The notes beneath the pieces were generated by a model that saw only the letters and a program-made list of their open reading frames with translations, had not been told where the DNA came from and did no database searches. Positions 43,135-50,536 of a stretch of 64,000 nt of DNA are shown here, one piece after another. The translations under genes and the position numbers were made by a program. Source of the DNA: an uncultured Alphaproteobacteria bacterium. Its GTDB lineage: Bacteria; Pseudomonadota; Alphaproteobacteria; Rs-D84. Where the stretch lies: contig CAMOTP010000001.1 of assembly GCA_946625925.1 (NCBI GenBank), positions 7,179 through 71,178 of the forward strand, read 5' to 3'. How positions within the stretch are numbered: the stretch's first letter is position 1; each line of letters begins with the position of its first letter.

Positions 43135-43162
43135 TTGACAATATTTTATTTTGTCTTATAAT
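43135..43162 (+). promoter_or_regulatory. Strong promoter of the second small-protein operon
   Basis: Perfect TTGACA (43135-43140), a 16-bp spacer and perfect TATAAT (43157-43162). It drives the genes at 43193, 43466 and 43941. Confidence 0.85.
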
Positions 43163-43192
43163 TATAAGGGCAATTAAAAAAAAGGGTGAAAT

Positions 43193-43441
43193 ATGCAAAA
43201 TAAATCTAGAAAAAGAATATTAAACAATAATACTCGTGATTGGTTGGCGTGTTTATTTGGTAGCGCAGGATTTATAGCGGTTTTATTGGCTGCTGGGACT
43301 GATGATTATCGTTTCAGTTCTGAATATAATCCTGAAAAAGATAAAATCGCCAGTACAGAAACCACCACAGCGATGGCATTGGGGGGAACGGCGGCATTGT
43401 TGGGCGCAACAATTTTGTTGGCAGGCAAGAAAGAATATTAA
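43193..43441 (+). CDS. Small two-pass membrane protein, unknown (82 aa)
   Basis: Two hydrophobic segments (about residues 14-34 and 58-78), with a short soluble loop between. The first is preceded by basic residues. AAAAGGGTG precedes the ATG. This small hairpin-membrane shape occurs in holins and toxin-like peptides, but nothing specific supports such a role. Confidence 0.65.
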   Translation: MQNKSRKRILNNNTRDWLACLFGSAGFIAVLLAAGTDDYRFSSEYNPEKDKIASTETTTAMALGGTAALLGATILLAGKKEY

Positions 43442-43465
43442 TCCAGATAATTACAGGGGGGTATC

Positions 43466-43927
43466 ATGGCAAGTACAGGTGCTATTACATCGCAGTATGT
43501 AAATTTCATCGGAAACGAAGTTGTCAATAAATTTGGTGGTTCTTACCAGACATATGAAAGTATGGGCAGATTGTGGCGTCAAAAAATGGATTATAATCCA
43601 AAAGTTGAAGAATTTGCTGTTTCGCAATCTAAATTATTTTTAAGACTGTTGGATATTCGTGACCAAGGCAACTTTAATATGATGTATAAAGTTTGCTATA
43701 ACATCGCAGAATATTTGTCAAAATATATTGTCAAAAAATCGCCAGAGTTAACCAGAGCAAAGGTTACAGATACATTGTTAGACGAGTTGTTTTTGCATTC
43801 TGACAGATTTGTTGCGAAATTTAACAAGGCTTATAAACGCCCGATTGATATGTCTGATACTAATTATGTGACATATAATCCAGGGGTTATTGCGATGTAT
43901 AAAGCTATACATGGTACGCAACATTAA
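43466..43927 (+). CDS. Unknown helical protein (153 aa)
   Basis: Predicted mostly alpha-helical and soluble, with no recognised motif. The GGGGGG tract before the ATG acts as ribosome site. The next gene starts 13 bases after its stop. No function can be inferred beyond co-expression with its neighbours. Confidence 0.66.
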   Translation: MASTGAITSQYVNFIGNEVVNKFGGSYQTYESMGRLWRQKMDYNPKVEEFAVSQSKLFLRLLDIRDQGNFNMMYKVCYNIAEYLSKYIVKKSPELTRAKVTDTLLDELFLHSDRFVAKFNKAYKRPIDMSDTNYVTYNPGVIAMYKAIHGTQH

Positions 43928-43940
43928 AAGGGATTTATTG

Positions 43941-44711
43941 ATGAGAACGTTTAATAACAAAGGCGTTTATGAATCACCATTTAAATATGATCGTGATTTC
44001 AAGGTCAGAGTACGTTGTGATGGACTCGATTTACCAGAATATTGTGGCAATTGGAATCAGGCGGGTCATATTATTCCATATCCAGAAACTTTACAAACAT
44101 ATATTTTCCCACTTATAAGATCTGCGGGGCTGGGTGAAGATGGATTGCAATTCGAACGCGAATATATTGTAAGCAGTAAAAGACGCGGATTATTATATCG
44201 TGGTGTTAGTAATTTGTTGAGGGCTTTGGATGATATGCCATCGCGTTCGTGGTCTGGAAATGGTTTAAGTTTTGGTGCACATTATCGTATCAAAAATGCC
44301 AAAGACTATGAAATTTTTCATGCAAAGATGCTTTATGATGATGGACCATATGGTGAAATAGAATTCGAAGTTGAATATTATGATTCAACTGCTTTGAAAT
44401 ATCGTTATGGTTGGCGCTGTTGGGATGATGAGAAATTTGTCTATGACCTGGATTATGCTGCGATGGATGCAACCACAGATATATTTGGTGTTTTAGAAAA
44501 TGCAAAAACACGTTATCGTCCATCAAGTGTATTTTTTGACGTCGCTTCTTATATGCAAACTCCAAGATTTATGCGTCCACGCGGCAGTTTTTTAATTCCG
44601 TTATTGCCTGGCTCTAATGGGTTAGCGTCGCGCAGGGTGCGTCGTGTATTACACAAAATGAATTATTTGTGTGCGAAATACGAGTGGAATAAATATAATC
44701 AAGGTAGATAA
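43941..44711 (+). CDS. Unknown protein, 256 residues
   Basis: Not recognised. A soluble protein with mixed strands and several Tyr/Trp-rich stretches, such as F-E-V-E-Y-Y-D, Y-R-Y-G-W-R-C-W and D-D-E-K-F-V-Y-D. It may start at 43941 (after AAAAGGG), giving M-R-T-F-N-N-K-G. It is the last gene of the island, ending six bases before the third copy of the tRNA-Gly terminator. Confidence 0.7.
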   Translation: MRTFNNKGVYESPFKYDRDFKVRVRCDGLDLPEYCGNWNQAGHIIPYPETLQTYIFPLIRSAGLGEDGLQFEREYIVSSKRRGLLYRGVSNLLRALDDMPSRSWSGNGLSFGAHYRIKNAKDYEIFHAKMLYDDGPYGEIEFEVEYYDSTALKYRYGWRCWDDEKFVYDLDYAAMDATTDIFGVLENAKTRYRPSSVFFDVASYMQTPRFMRPRGSFLIPLLPGSNGLASRRVRRVLHKMNYLCAKYEWNKYNQGR

Positions 44712-44712
44712 A

Positions 44713-44738
44713 AAAACACCCATTTGGGTGTTTTTTTT
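44713..44738 (+). terminator. Terminator of the second small-protein operon
   Basis: AACACCC, ATTT loop, GGGTGTT, T8, followed by GTTGGCAAAAG. It is nearly the same as the hairpins after tRNA-Gly at 39.4 and 39.5 kb. Confidence 0.9.
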
Positions 44739-44793
44739 GTTGGCAAAAGTCGCTATTTTGTTTATACTTTTTACGAAAGGCAAGGGGTGTATC

Positions 44794-45903
44794 ATGACGC
44801 AAATATTATCCGAAGTGTATCTGGATTATTCTGATATTTTAATTAGACCAAAAATGGGTATAAACCTGAATTCGCGCAAAGATGTTAATTTACAAAGATT
44901 ATTCAAGTTTAAACATGGACAAACACGTACAGGTTTGGGCGTATTTAATGCTAATATGGCGACAGTTGGTAATTTTATTGTTGCAAAAAAATTGTTGCAA
45001 AAAGGTATGTTTGCCACAATACACAAACATTATACTGTCGATGAAATAGGAAAGTTTTTCTTGGATGCTAAACAAGAAAATGTTCCATTGGATAATCTGT
45101 TCGTGACGATTGGATTGAAAGATATAGACGGACAAATTCAAAAATTAAAAGAATTGGAATCTGGATATGGTTGGAAATCACCACGCAATATCTGTATTGA
45201 TGCCCCAAATTTTTATATTCAGAAGGCTTTGGATGTTTTGGCACGTGTCAGACAAGAATTCCCTGATGCGGTAATAATGGCTGGAAATATTGCCAGTTCG
45301 GATATTTGCCTTAAATTATTAGATTATGCCGATATTATAAAATGCGGTATTGGCAGTGGTTCTGCGTGTTTAACAAGAAAACAAACAGGTTGTGGAACAC
45401 CAATGGTGTCGTTGATTTTAGAATGCGCGGATATTGCACATTCTGTGGGGGGGCATATTTGTGCGGATGGTGGTATTGTTGATGTTGGTGATATTTGCAA
45501 GGCATTGTGTTTGAATTCTGATTTCGTTATGGCGGGCGGTATGTTTGCCGGTACAGACGAGGCCGAAGGACAAATTATCGAGAAAAATTACGAAACATCT
45601 GAGATGTTTGATGGAAAACATGTTATTCAAACAAAGTGTTTCAAGGTGTATTATGGTATGTCTTCGGAATATGCAAATAATAAGTTTGCTGGTGGTATGG
45701 GGAATTATAAAACATCCGAAGGACGTGAATTGTTAATTCCATATACTGGTTCGATTGATAAAATTTTGCAAGATATCACTGGTGGAATTGCGTCATGTTG
45801 TACTTATATTGGTGCCGCTTCGGTTAAGCATATGTCAAAGTGTGCAACAATAATTCAGGTACACAATCAGTTAAATAAAGTGTTTGAAAAATACTCGGTT
45901 TAA
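44794..45903 (+). CDS. guaC: GMP reductase
   Basis: GuaC converts GMP to IMP with NADPH, in purine salvage. The 369-residue TIM-barrel protein belongs to the IMPDH/GMPR family: Y-S-D-I-L-I-R-P-K (about residues 11-19), G-I-G-S-G-S-A-C-L-T-R-K (catalytic Cys, about 189-200), C-A-D-G-G-I and M-A-G-G-M-F. There is no CBS domain, and the C-A-D-G-G plus Y-G-M-S-S (about 289) favour GMP reductase over IMP dehydrogenase. Start 44794 follows AGGGG; in-frame upstream sequence crosses the terminator and is not coding. Confidence 0.88.
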   Translation: MTQILSEVYLDYSDILIRPKMGINLNSRKDVNLQRLFKFKHGQTRTGLGVFNANMATVGNFIVAKKLLQKGMFATIHKHYTVDEIGKFFLDAKQENVPLDNLFVTIGLKDIDGQIQKLKELESGYGWKSPRNICIDAPNFYIQKALDVLARVRQEFPDAVIMAGNIASSDICLKLLDYADIIKCGIGSGSACLTRKQTGCGTPMVSLILECADIAHSVGGHICADGGIVDVGDICKALCLNSDFVMAGGMFAGTDEAEGQIIEKNYETSEMFDGKHVIQTKCFKVYYGMSSEYANNKFAGGMGNYKTSEGRELLIPYTGSIDKILQDITGGIASCCTYIGAASVKHMSKCATIIQVHNQLNKVFEKYSV

Positions 45904-45927
45904 TTTGTTGGTTTTTCTGTTTTTTTG

Positions 45928-45955
45928 TTGACAATATACGTTTTTAGGCTATGGT
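45928..45955 (+). promoter_or_regulatory. Promoter of the small gene at 45978
   Basis: TTGACA (45928-45933), a 16-bp spacer and TATGGT (45950-45955). An in-frame ATG at 45951 lies inside the -10 and cannot be the start, so ATG 45978 after AGGGG is used. Confidence 0.65.
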
Positions 45956-45977
45956 ACAAAAAACAGGGGTGCCAGTT

Positions 45978-46271
45978 ATGACGTATATTCGTAAACAACA
46001 AGAAAATTTTTTCGTATCACAAATTAAGTGGATTATGCAAATCCCAAATCCTGATGTTTATATTTTTCGGTTTATCGAAAAACAGGTCGTGCCGGTTGTA
46101 AAAATAATAGTGCATGCAGGTGTGCATCGTTTTGTGTTAGAAGAAATACCTGGTAATAGTTATAGTATTGATGTCGTTGTTGATAATCAAAAAATGTGGA
46201 TTACATCATCAGATTGTGTGAATGACTTGTTGAATATAAAACAAAAATTGCTGCAATCATATGAAAAATAA
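45978..46271 (+). CDS. Unknown small protein (97 aa)
   Basis: A basic N-terminal helix, then alternating beta strands (Y-I-F-R-F-I-E-K, V-K-I-I-V-H-A) and a final helix. No known motif. It has its own promoter and a clear AGGGG ribosome site and is separated from lysS by the attenuator region. Confidence 0.6.
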   Translation: MTYIRKQQENFFVSQIKWIMQIPNPDVYIFRFIEKQVVPVVKIIVHAGVHRFVLEEIPGNSYSIDVVVDNQKMWITSSDCVNDLLNIKQKLLQSYEK

Positions 46272-46319
46272 TATGAATTATGTAACAGGGGGCATATTTT
46301 TCTATCTGGGTAGAATGAT

Positions 46320-46348
46320 TTGACAAAATTATATATAAATTATTACTG
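46320..46348 (+). promoter_or_regulatory. Possible promoter of the lysS transcript
   Basis: Perfect TTGACA at 46320-46325, followed by an AT-rich stretch. The best -10 candidates are TATTAC (46341) with a short 15-bp spacer, or TTACTG with 17 bp. It is weak in the -10 but well placed to start the attenuator leader. Confidence 0.45.
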
Positions 46349-46414
46349 GACTTTTTATTTATTTCTGGTAATAATCTATTTCGTATTGGTACCCATAAAA
46401 TCGGGCAGGTAATT

Positions 46415-46447
46415 ATGAAAAGTTTTTTTAAAAAATTTTGGAATTAA
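46415..46447 (+). CDS. lysS leader peptide, 10 codons
   Basis: Reads M-K-S-F-F-K-K-F-W-N, stop (TAA at 46445-46447), with GGGCAGG ahead of the ATG as ribosome site. Three of ten codons are Lys (AAA), including a pair just upstream of the antiterminator strand. Its stop directly abuts that strand, the layout of classic leader-peptide attenuators. Three Phe codons are also present, so Phe sensing cannot be ruled out from the peptide alone. Its neighbour is lysyl-tRNA synthetase. Confidence 0.75.
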   Translation: MKSFFKKFWN

Positions 46448-46498
46448 TGGGTGCGATCTGGATTTATGACGGACGCACTTGTTGGGCGTCCGTTTTTT
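46447..46498 (+). promoter_or_regulatory. lysS attenuator: competing antiterminator and terminator
   Basis: Terminator: ACGGACGC (46469-46476) pairs with GCGTCCGT (46486-46493) across a 9-nt loop, followed by T6. Antiterminator: ATGGGTGCG (46447-46455) can pair with CGCACTTGT (46474-46482), which overlaps the left arm and loop of the terminator, so only one can form. A ribosome that reaches the leader stop covers the first strand and lets the terminator form. A ribosome stalled at the Lys codons leaves it free and allows readthrough into lysS. Confidence 0.78.
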
Positions 46499-46521
46499 AA
46501 TAACCATAAAAAGGAAAAACA

Positions 46522-47988
46522 ATGGCAGAAAACCAAACTATATCAACAAATGAATTAGAAGCCCGCCTGCAAAAGGCAGAAAATATCCGTTTACGTGATG
46601 GTGTTGTATGGAAAGATAAATTCGAACGGTCCCATAAAATATGCGATGCACGTAATTTAGAGGATGGTGCGGATGTTAAATTGTGTGGCCGTATTACTGC
46701 GTTGCGTTGGCTGGGTAAGTTGATGTTTGGTCGTATTTATGATATCGAAGGCGAAATTCAGTTTTCAATGTCTCGTGAAGAAATCGGTGAAGAAGATTAC
46801 AAGTTTATGAAGGCTAATGTCGATATGGGTGATTTTATCGGTATTACTGGAACTTTGTATCATACAACCGCGGGTGAACTGACAGTTAAAGTGTCCAAAT
46901 ATGAGATCTTGGCCAAGGCATTGCGTCCTTTGCCAGAAAAATTCCATGGCTTGACGGATATGGAAACGCGTTATCGTCAACGTTATTTGGATATTGTTTC
47001 TAATCCTGAATCCAGAAATGCATTGTTGGGACGTTTTAAATTAACACAAAATTTGCGTGATTTTATGAACAGGCATGACTTTTTGGAAATTGAAACACCA
47101 ATTATGCAAAATATTGCATCAGGTGCAGCAGCAAGACCATTTACAACCCATCATAATGCATTGAATGCTGATTTCCAATTGCGTATTTCACCGGAATTGT
47201 TCTTGAAGCAGGCTATTGGCGCAGGATTTGATAGAGTATATGAAGTTGCCAAAGACTTTCGTAACGAAGGTATGGATGCAATGCACTTACAAGAATTTAC
47301 TATGATTGAGTGGTATGCAGCATATTGGGATTACAAGAAAAATATTCAATTTACTTGGGAAATGGTGCAAGAATTGATTATGAAAGCACGTGGGACTTTG
47401 CAAATCGAATATCAAGGAATTAAGTTAGATTTCAGTAAATATGAACTGATTGATTATACAGCCAAAATGAACGAATTGTTTGGTTGCAATATTTTAGACT
47501 TTGATGATGTTAATGTGTTGCGTCAGAAATTGGTCGATATGGGTATGTTCCCAATGTCTGAATTAGAAGATTTAAATTCTTTGGCGACTTTGGTGGATTA
47601 TGTTTATAAACGCAAGATACGTGTCAATATTGTTCAACCAACTTTCTTGTATAATTATCCAACATATATGGTGCCATTGGCACGTCGCAGTGATAAGGAT
47701 GTTCGTTGCCTGGATATGTATCAGTTGTTGGTCGCAGGTGGCGAATTGTGTAAGGGATATTCTGAATTAGTTAATCCGATTCAACAGGCCAAGGCTTTCG
47801 AAGACCAGGCAAAAGATATTGCTAATGGCGAAGAAGAGGCATTTAATCCGGATAATGACTTTGTGCGTGCTATGGAACATGGTTTTCCACCAATTTCTGG
47901 GGTCGGTATGGGTATCGACAGATTGGCGATGATTGTATTTGATCAACCAACTGCGCGTGATATTGTTTTGTTCCCAATTATGAAATAA
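46522..47988 (+). CDS. lysS: Lysyl-tRNA synthetase, class II
   Basis: Charges tRNA-Lys. The 488-residue protein has an N-terminal OB-fold anticodon domain (about residues 55-140), then the class II catalytic core: motif 1 around D-F-L-E-I-E-T-P, motif 2 F-R-N-E-G-M-D, and motif 3 G-V-G-M-G-I-D-R-L. The run L-T-D-M-E-T-R-Y-R-Q-R-Y-L-D is typical of class II LysRS. AAAGGAAAA precedes the ATG. The upstream attenuator suggests control by tRNA-Lys charging. A RelA/SpoT-like gene follows 13 bases later. Confidence 0.96.
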   Translation: MAENQTISTNELEARLQKAENIRLRDGVVWKDKFERSHKICDARNLEDGADVKLCGRITALRWLGKLMFGRIYDIEGEIQFSMSREEIGEEDYKFMKANVDMGDFIGITGTLYHTTAGELTVKVSKYEILAKALRPLPEKFHGLTDMETRYRQRYLDIVSNPESRNALLGRFKLTQNLRDFMNRHDFLEIETPIMQNIASGAAARPFTTHHNALNADFQLRISPELFLKQAIGAGFDRVYEVAKDFRNEGMDAMHLQEFTMIEWYAAYWDYKKNIQFTWEMVQELIMKARGTLQIEYQGIKLDFSKYELIDYTAKMNELFGCNILDFDDVNVLRQKLVDMGMFPMSELEDLNSLATLVDYVYKRKIRVNIVQPTFLYNYPTYMVPLARRSDKDVRCLDMYQLLVAGGELCKGYSELVNPIQQAKAFEDQAKDIANGEEEAFNPDNDFVRAMEHGFPPISGVGMGIDRLAMIVFDQPTARDIVLFPIMK

Positions 47989-48001
47989 TAGGGAACCCAA
48001 T

Positions 48002-49390
48002 ATGAATCAAGATGCTCCCGATGCTTTGATACGGACCGAGGCCAAAGATGTTAAAAATTTGGCAACAATAGATGATGCCCTGAAATCCGGTCGTATAGAT
48101 GCAGATGCTGCGGATTATTTAAAATTGGCTTATTCTAATGGAATGGATTGGTTTCGTGAGGTGTTCCATTTTTTAGGTAAATGTTTAGGTGCACCAAAAA
48201 CAGCCGTTGTTCCGTATGACAGCAAAACAAATTCTGGAATAGATATTCCGATGAAGATTGCTGATATTAATCCGTTAGAGGCTTATTTGGTTCAACATCG
48301 TTTAGATGCAGACCCGATGAGAAATCAATTTTTTACATCGCATGAAAAATGTCAGATTGATTTGTCAGTATCTTCTATTGTGACAGTTATTGTTGCTGCA
48401 CAAAAAGATGTTAATCGTGCATTAGATAAAATCACAGGTAAATATTATAATCAATTTTTAGATTCTGTGTTGGATGTTGTTAAAACAACATTAGGAACAA
48501 GATTGAATATGCAGTTTATATCTAATCTGGAAACAGAAATACGGGAACAATTTGCCGCAAAATATATAACCAATGCAGCCGAGGTTGTTTTAAGTTTGGT
48601 TGGTGATATAGATAAAAAATTGGCTGTGGAATTGGTAAGAAATTTGGATAAGATAAAAAGACCATATCATCGTTTATATGATGTTTGGCGTATTAAATGT
48701 TTGTTCGATTTAATTCCCCAAGCACGAACTTTTATTGAAAGAATGCAAGAATTAATGCCAGATAGAATTTTAGAAGTTCGTGATAAATTCTATGATATAA
48801 AAAATCCTCGTAATTATAGGGATGCAAAAATAATCGTAAATATAGGAAAAGATGGTGCAATTGTCCCTATGGAAATTATCTGTCAGGTGCGTAAGTTTTT
48901 TGAAGCGGAAACTAAAACACATACCAATTATGAATCTATTCGTACAGATACAGGCGATACTATTCATAAAGAACAAGAATCTTCGGATTATATGGAATGT
49001 GGGGTACAGCAATATAATTTGATGATATTGGAATGCCTGAACGATTTGTTTGAAAGGGTGGGTTGGAATATTTTGTATTCACGTGATCACGATGTTTCTA
49101 TGTTTGAAGGTTTCCCGAAAGAGTGCAAATTATATTATCCTCCACGTGTAATGGATTCTATTCGTGCAAAATTAACATTGGCTGTGGAAAATGAAATTTT
49201 CCACATGCGTGAGGTTCCTGCAAAATTAACAAAAGAACAAATGAATAAAATTTATTTGTTTATGGCGCGTTTTGTTTTGGTGGCCGCTATGCCATATTTA
49301 TCAAAGAATTGGTCTGTGCCAAAAGATACAGATGCTGGCGAATTGTTTGATTTTGTTATGAAAGAGGTTCAAAGGTATTACAAAAAATAA
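48002..49390 (+). CDS. Putative RelA/SpoT-like nucleotidyltransferase-fold protein
   Basis: The 462-residue protein is mostly unknown. A central part (about residues 220-305) resembles the (p)ppGpp synthetase fold: Y-D-V-W-R-I-K, then V-R-D-K-F-Y-D-I-K-N-P-x-N-Y-R-D-A-K, and E-I-I-C-Q-V-R with a following H-T-N-Y-E. This parallels the D-x-x-x-x-R, D-x-x-x-x-P-x-x-x-G-Y-R-S, E-x-Q-I-R and H-x-x-Y-E order in RelA proteins. The usual Gly of the GYRS motif is absent, so activity is uncertain. No ACT or TGS domain follows. It directly follows lysS. It could act in alarmone signalling or be a toxSAS-like protein, but this is an inference. Confidence 0.7.
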   Translation: MNQDAPDALIRTEAKDVKNLATIDDALKSGRIDADAADYLKLAYSNGMDWFREVFHFLGKCLGAPKTAVVPYDSKTNSGIDIPMKIADINPLEAYLVQHRLDADPMRNQFFTSHEKCQIDLSVSSIVTVIVAAQKDVNRALDKITGKYYNQFLDSVLDVVKTTLGTRLNMQFISNLETEIREQFAAKYITNAAEVVLSLVGDIDKKLAVELVRNLDKIKRPYHRLYDVWRIKCLFDLIPQARTFIERMQELMPDRILEVRDKFYDIKNPRNYRDAKIIVNIGKDGAIVPMEIICQVRKFFEAETKTHTNYESIRTDTGDTIHKEQESSDYMECGVQQYNLMILECLNDLFERVGWNILYSRDHDVSMFEGFPKECKLYYPPRVMDSIRAKLTLAVENEIFHMREVPAKLTKEQMNKIYLFMARFVLVAAMPYLSKNWSVPKDTDAGELFDFVMKEVQRYYKK

Positions 49391-49460
49391 TTTTGTATTG
49401 GAATTAAAGCCTTGTTGTATTTCCTTGCGTTGATTAAAAAAAATGTTTAATATGTAATTA

Positions 49461-49497
49461 GGTTCTGGGTAAGCTTGTAATCAGAACTATAACAAGC
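49461..49497 (+). promoter_or_regulatory. Predicted pseudoknot in the cold-shock gene leader
   Basis: GTTCTG (49462-49467) pairs with CAGAAC (49482-49487), and GCTTGT (49473-49478) pairs with ACAAGC (49492-49497). The pairs interleave with 5-, 3- and 4-nt linkers, giving an H-type pseudoknot or two alternative hairpins just upstream of the ribosome site. Confidence 0.6.
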
Positions 49498-49515
49498 ATA
49501 AGGAAAGGATTGGTT

Positions 49516-49866
49516 ATGCGTCAAGGAAAGGTTAAATGGTACAATGGTAAAAAGTGTTTTGGCTTTATTAGTCCCGACACCCCAAATGAAGATGGTAATA
49601 TGGATGATGTTTTTGTTCATTCCAGCGCTTTAAAGGCAGCAGATATTCGTTTCTTGAATGAAAATGATATTGTTGAATTTGAAGAAGAACCCAGAAATGG
49701 CAAGTTGTCTGTGACAACAATCAAACTTATTCAACGTGACGAGGAATCAGCAAAAAGATTCCAAGAACGCAGGGCAGAACGTCGTCGTGCACGTGAAGAA
49801 AAAAAATCACGTGAAGAACACGAAGACCGTAAAGAACGTCATGGATTTGCGTTTTGGAAAAAATAA
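49516..49866 (+). CDS. Cold-shock-domain protein with charged C-terminal tail
   Basis: CSD proteins bind single-stranded RNA and DNA. The first 75 or so residues are a cold-shock domain: G-K-V-K-W-Y-N, F-G-F-I, then D-V-F-V-H-S-S-A-L with the RNP2-like motif. An Arg/Glu-rich tail of about 40 residues follows (R-R-A-E-R-R-R-A-R-E-E-K-K), unusual for standard CspA, and may be disordered. ATG 49516 is preferred over the TTG at 49510, with AGGAAAGGA as ribosome site. The structured leader suggests control of expression at low temperature, as for other csp mRNAs. Confidence 0.9.
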   Translation: MRQGKVKWYNGKKCFGFISPDTPNEDGNMDDVFVHSSALKAADIRFLNENDIVEFEEEPRNGKLSVTTIKLIQRDEESAKRFQERRAERRRAREEKKSREEHEDRKERHGFAFWKK

Positions 49867-49888
49867 GTTTTATTGAAAAAAAATTTAT

Positions 49889-49918
49889 AACCGTCCATTG
49901 TGTTTATGGGCGGTTTTT
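49889..49918 (+). terminator. Terminator of the cold-shock gene
   Basis: AACCGTCC pairs with GGGCGGTT (one G-U) around a loop, then T5. Confidence 0.8.
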
Positions 49919-49986
49919 GTTTTTTGAATATCTTGATTTTTTGTGTGATTTATATTATATTTGTTGTGATGAAAAAGGAGTGTAAA

Positions 49987-50529
49987 ATGACAACTGTTTT
50001 AATCGTTTTGGGTATTATAATTTTGTATATTGTTTTTGTTTATAATGGTTTGGTTGCACGTCGTAATCAATGTAAAGAGGCGTGGGCGACAATTGATACC
50101 CAGTTGAAACGTCGTTATGATTTAATTCCAAATTTATTAGAAAGCGTAAAAGGTGCGGCTAAACACGAAAAAGAAACGTTGGATGCCGTTATTTCTGCGC
50201 GTAATGCAGCAATGTCTGCAACAGGGGCGGCGGATAAAAGTGTTGCAGAAAATGCATTATCCGGGGCATTAAAGAATATTTTTGCGTTGGCTGAAAGTTA
50301 TCCAAATTTAAAGGCAAATGAAAACTTTTTGGAATTGCAACGTGAATTGGCGGATACAGAAACTAAAATTCAGGCAACACGTCAGTTTTATAATAATGTG
50401 GTTATGGGGTTGAATACTGCGGTTGAACAATTTCCAACAAACTTGATTGCGAATATGTTTGGTATTAAACAAGAAAAATTGTTTGAAATTGATGAATCAG
50501 AACGTGTCGCACCAAAAGTAAAGTTTTAA
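49987..50529 (+). CDS. lemA: LemA family protein
   Basis: LemA is a small membrane-anchored coiled-coil protein of unknown precise role. The 180-residue protein has an N-terminal membrane helix (about residues 4-20), then the family signature Y-N-x-L-V-x-x-R-N-x-x-x-E-A-W-A-x-I-D-x-Q-L-x-x-R-Y-D-L-I-P-N-L. A long helical region and the A-N-M-F-G end follow. Start 49987 follows AAAGGAG; earlier in-frame ATGs lie in the terminator of the previous gene or just after it. Confidence 0.92.
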   Translation: MTTVLIVLGIIILYIVFVYNGLVARRNQCKEAWATIDTQLKRRYDLIPNLLESVKGAAKHEKETLDAVISARNAAMSATGAADKSVAENALSGALKNIFALAESYPNLKANENFLELQRELADTETKIQATRQFYNNVVMGLNTAVEQFPTNLIANMFGIKQEKLFEIDESERVAPKVKF

Positions 50530-50536
50530 AATTTTT

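Noticed and set aside
45951..45977. Upstream ATG for the small gene at 45978
   Set aside because: It falls inside the predicted -10 element and has no ribosome site, while ATG 45978 has AGGGG at the proper distance.
46340..46500. A lysine (L-box) riboswitch before lysS
   Set aside because: The leader is far too short for the lysine riboswitch fold and shows none of its conserved loops; the leader-peptide attenuator explains the structure.
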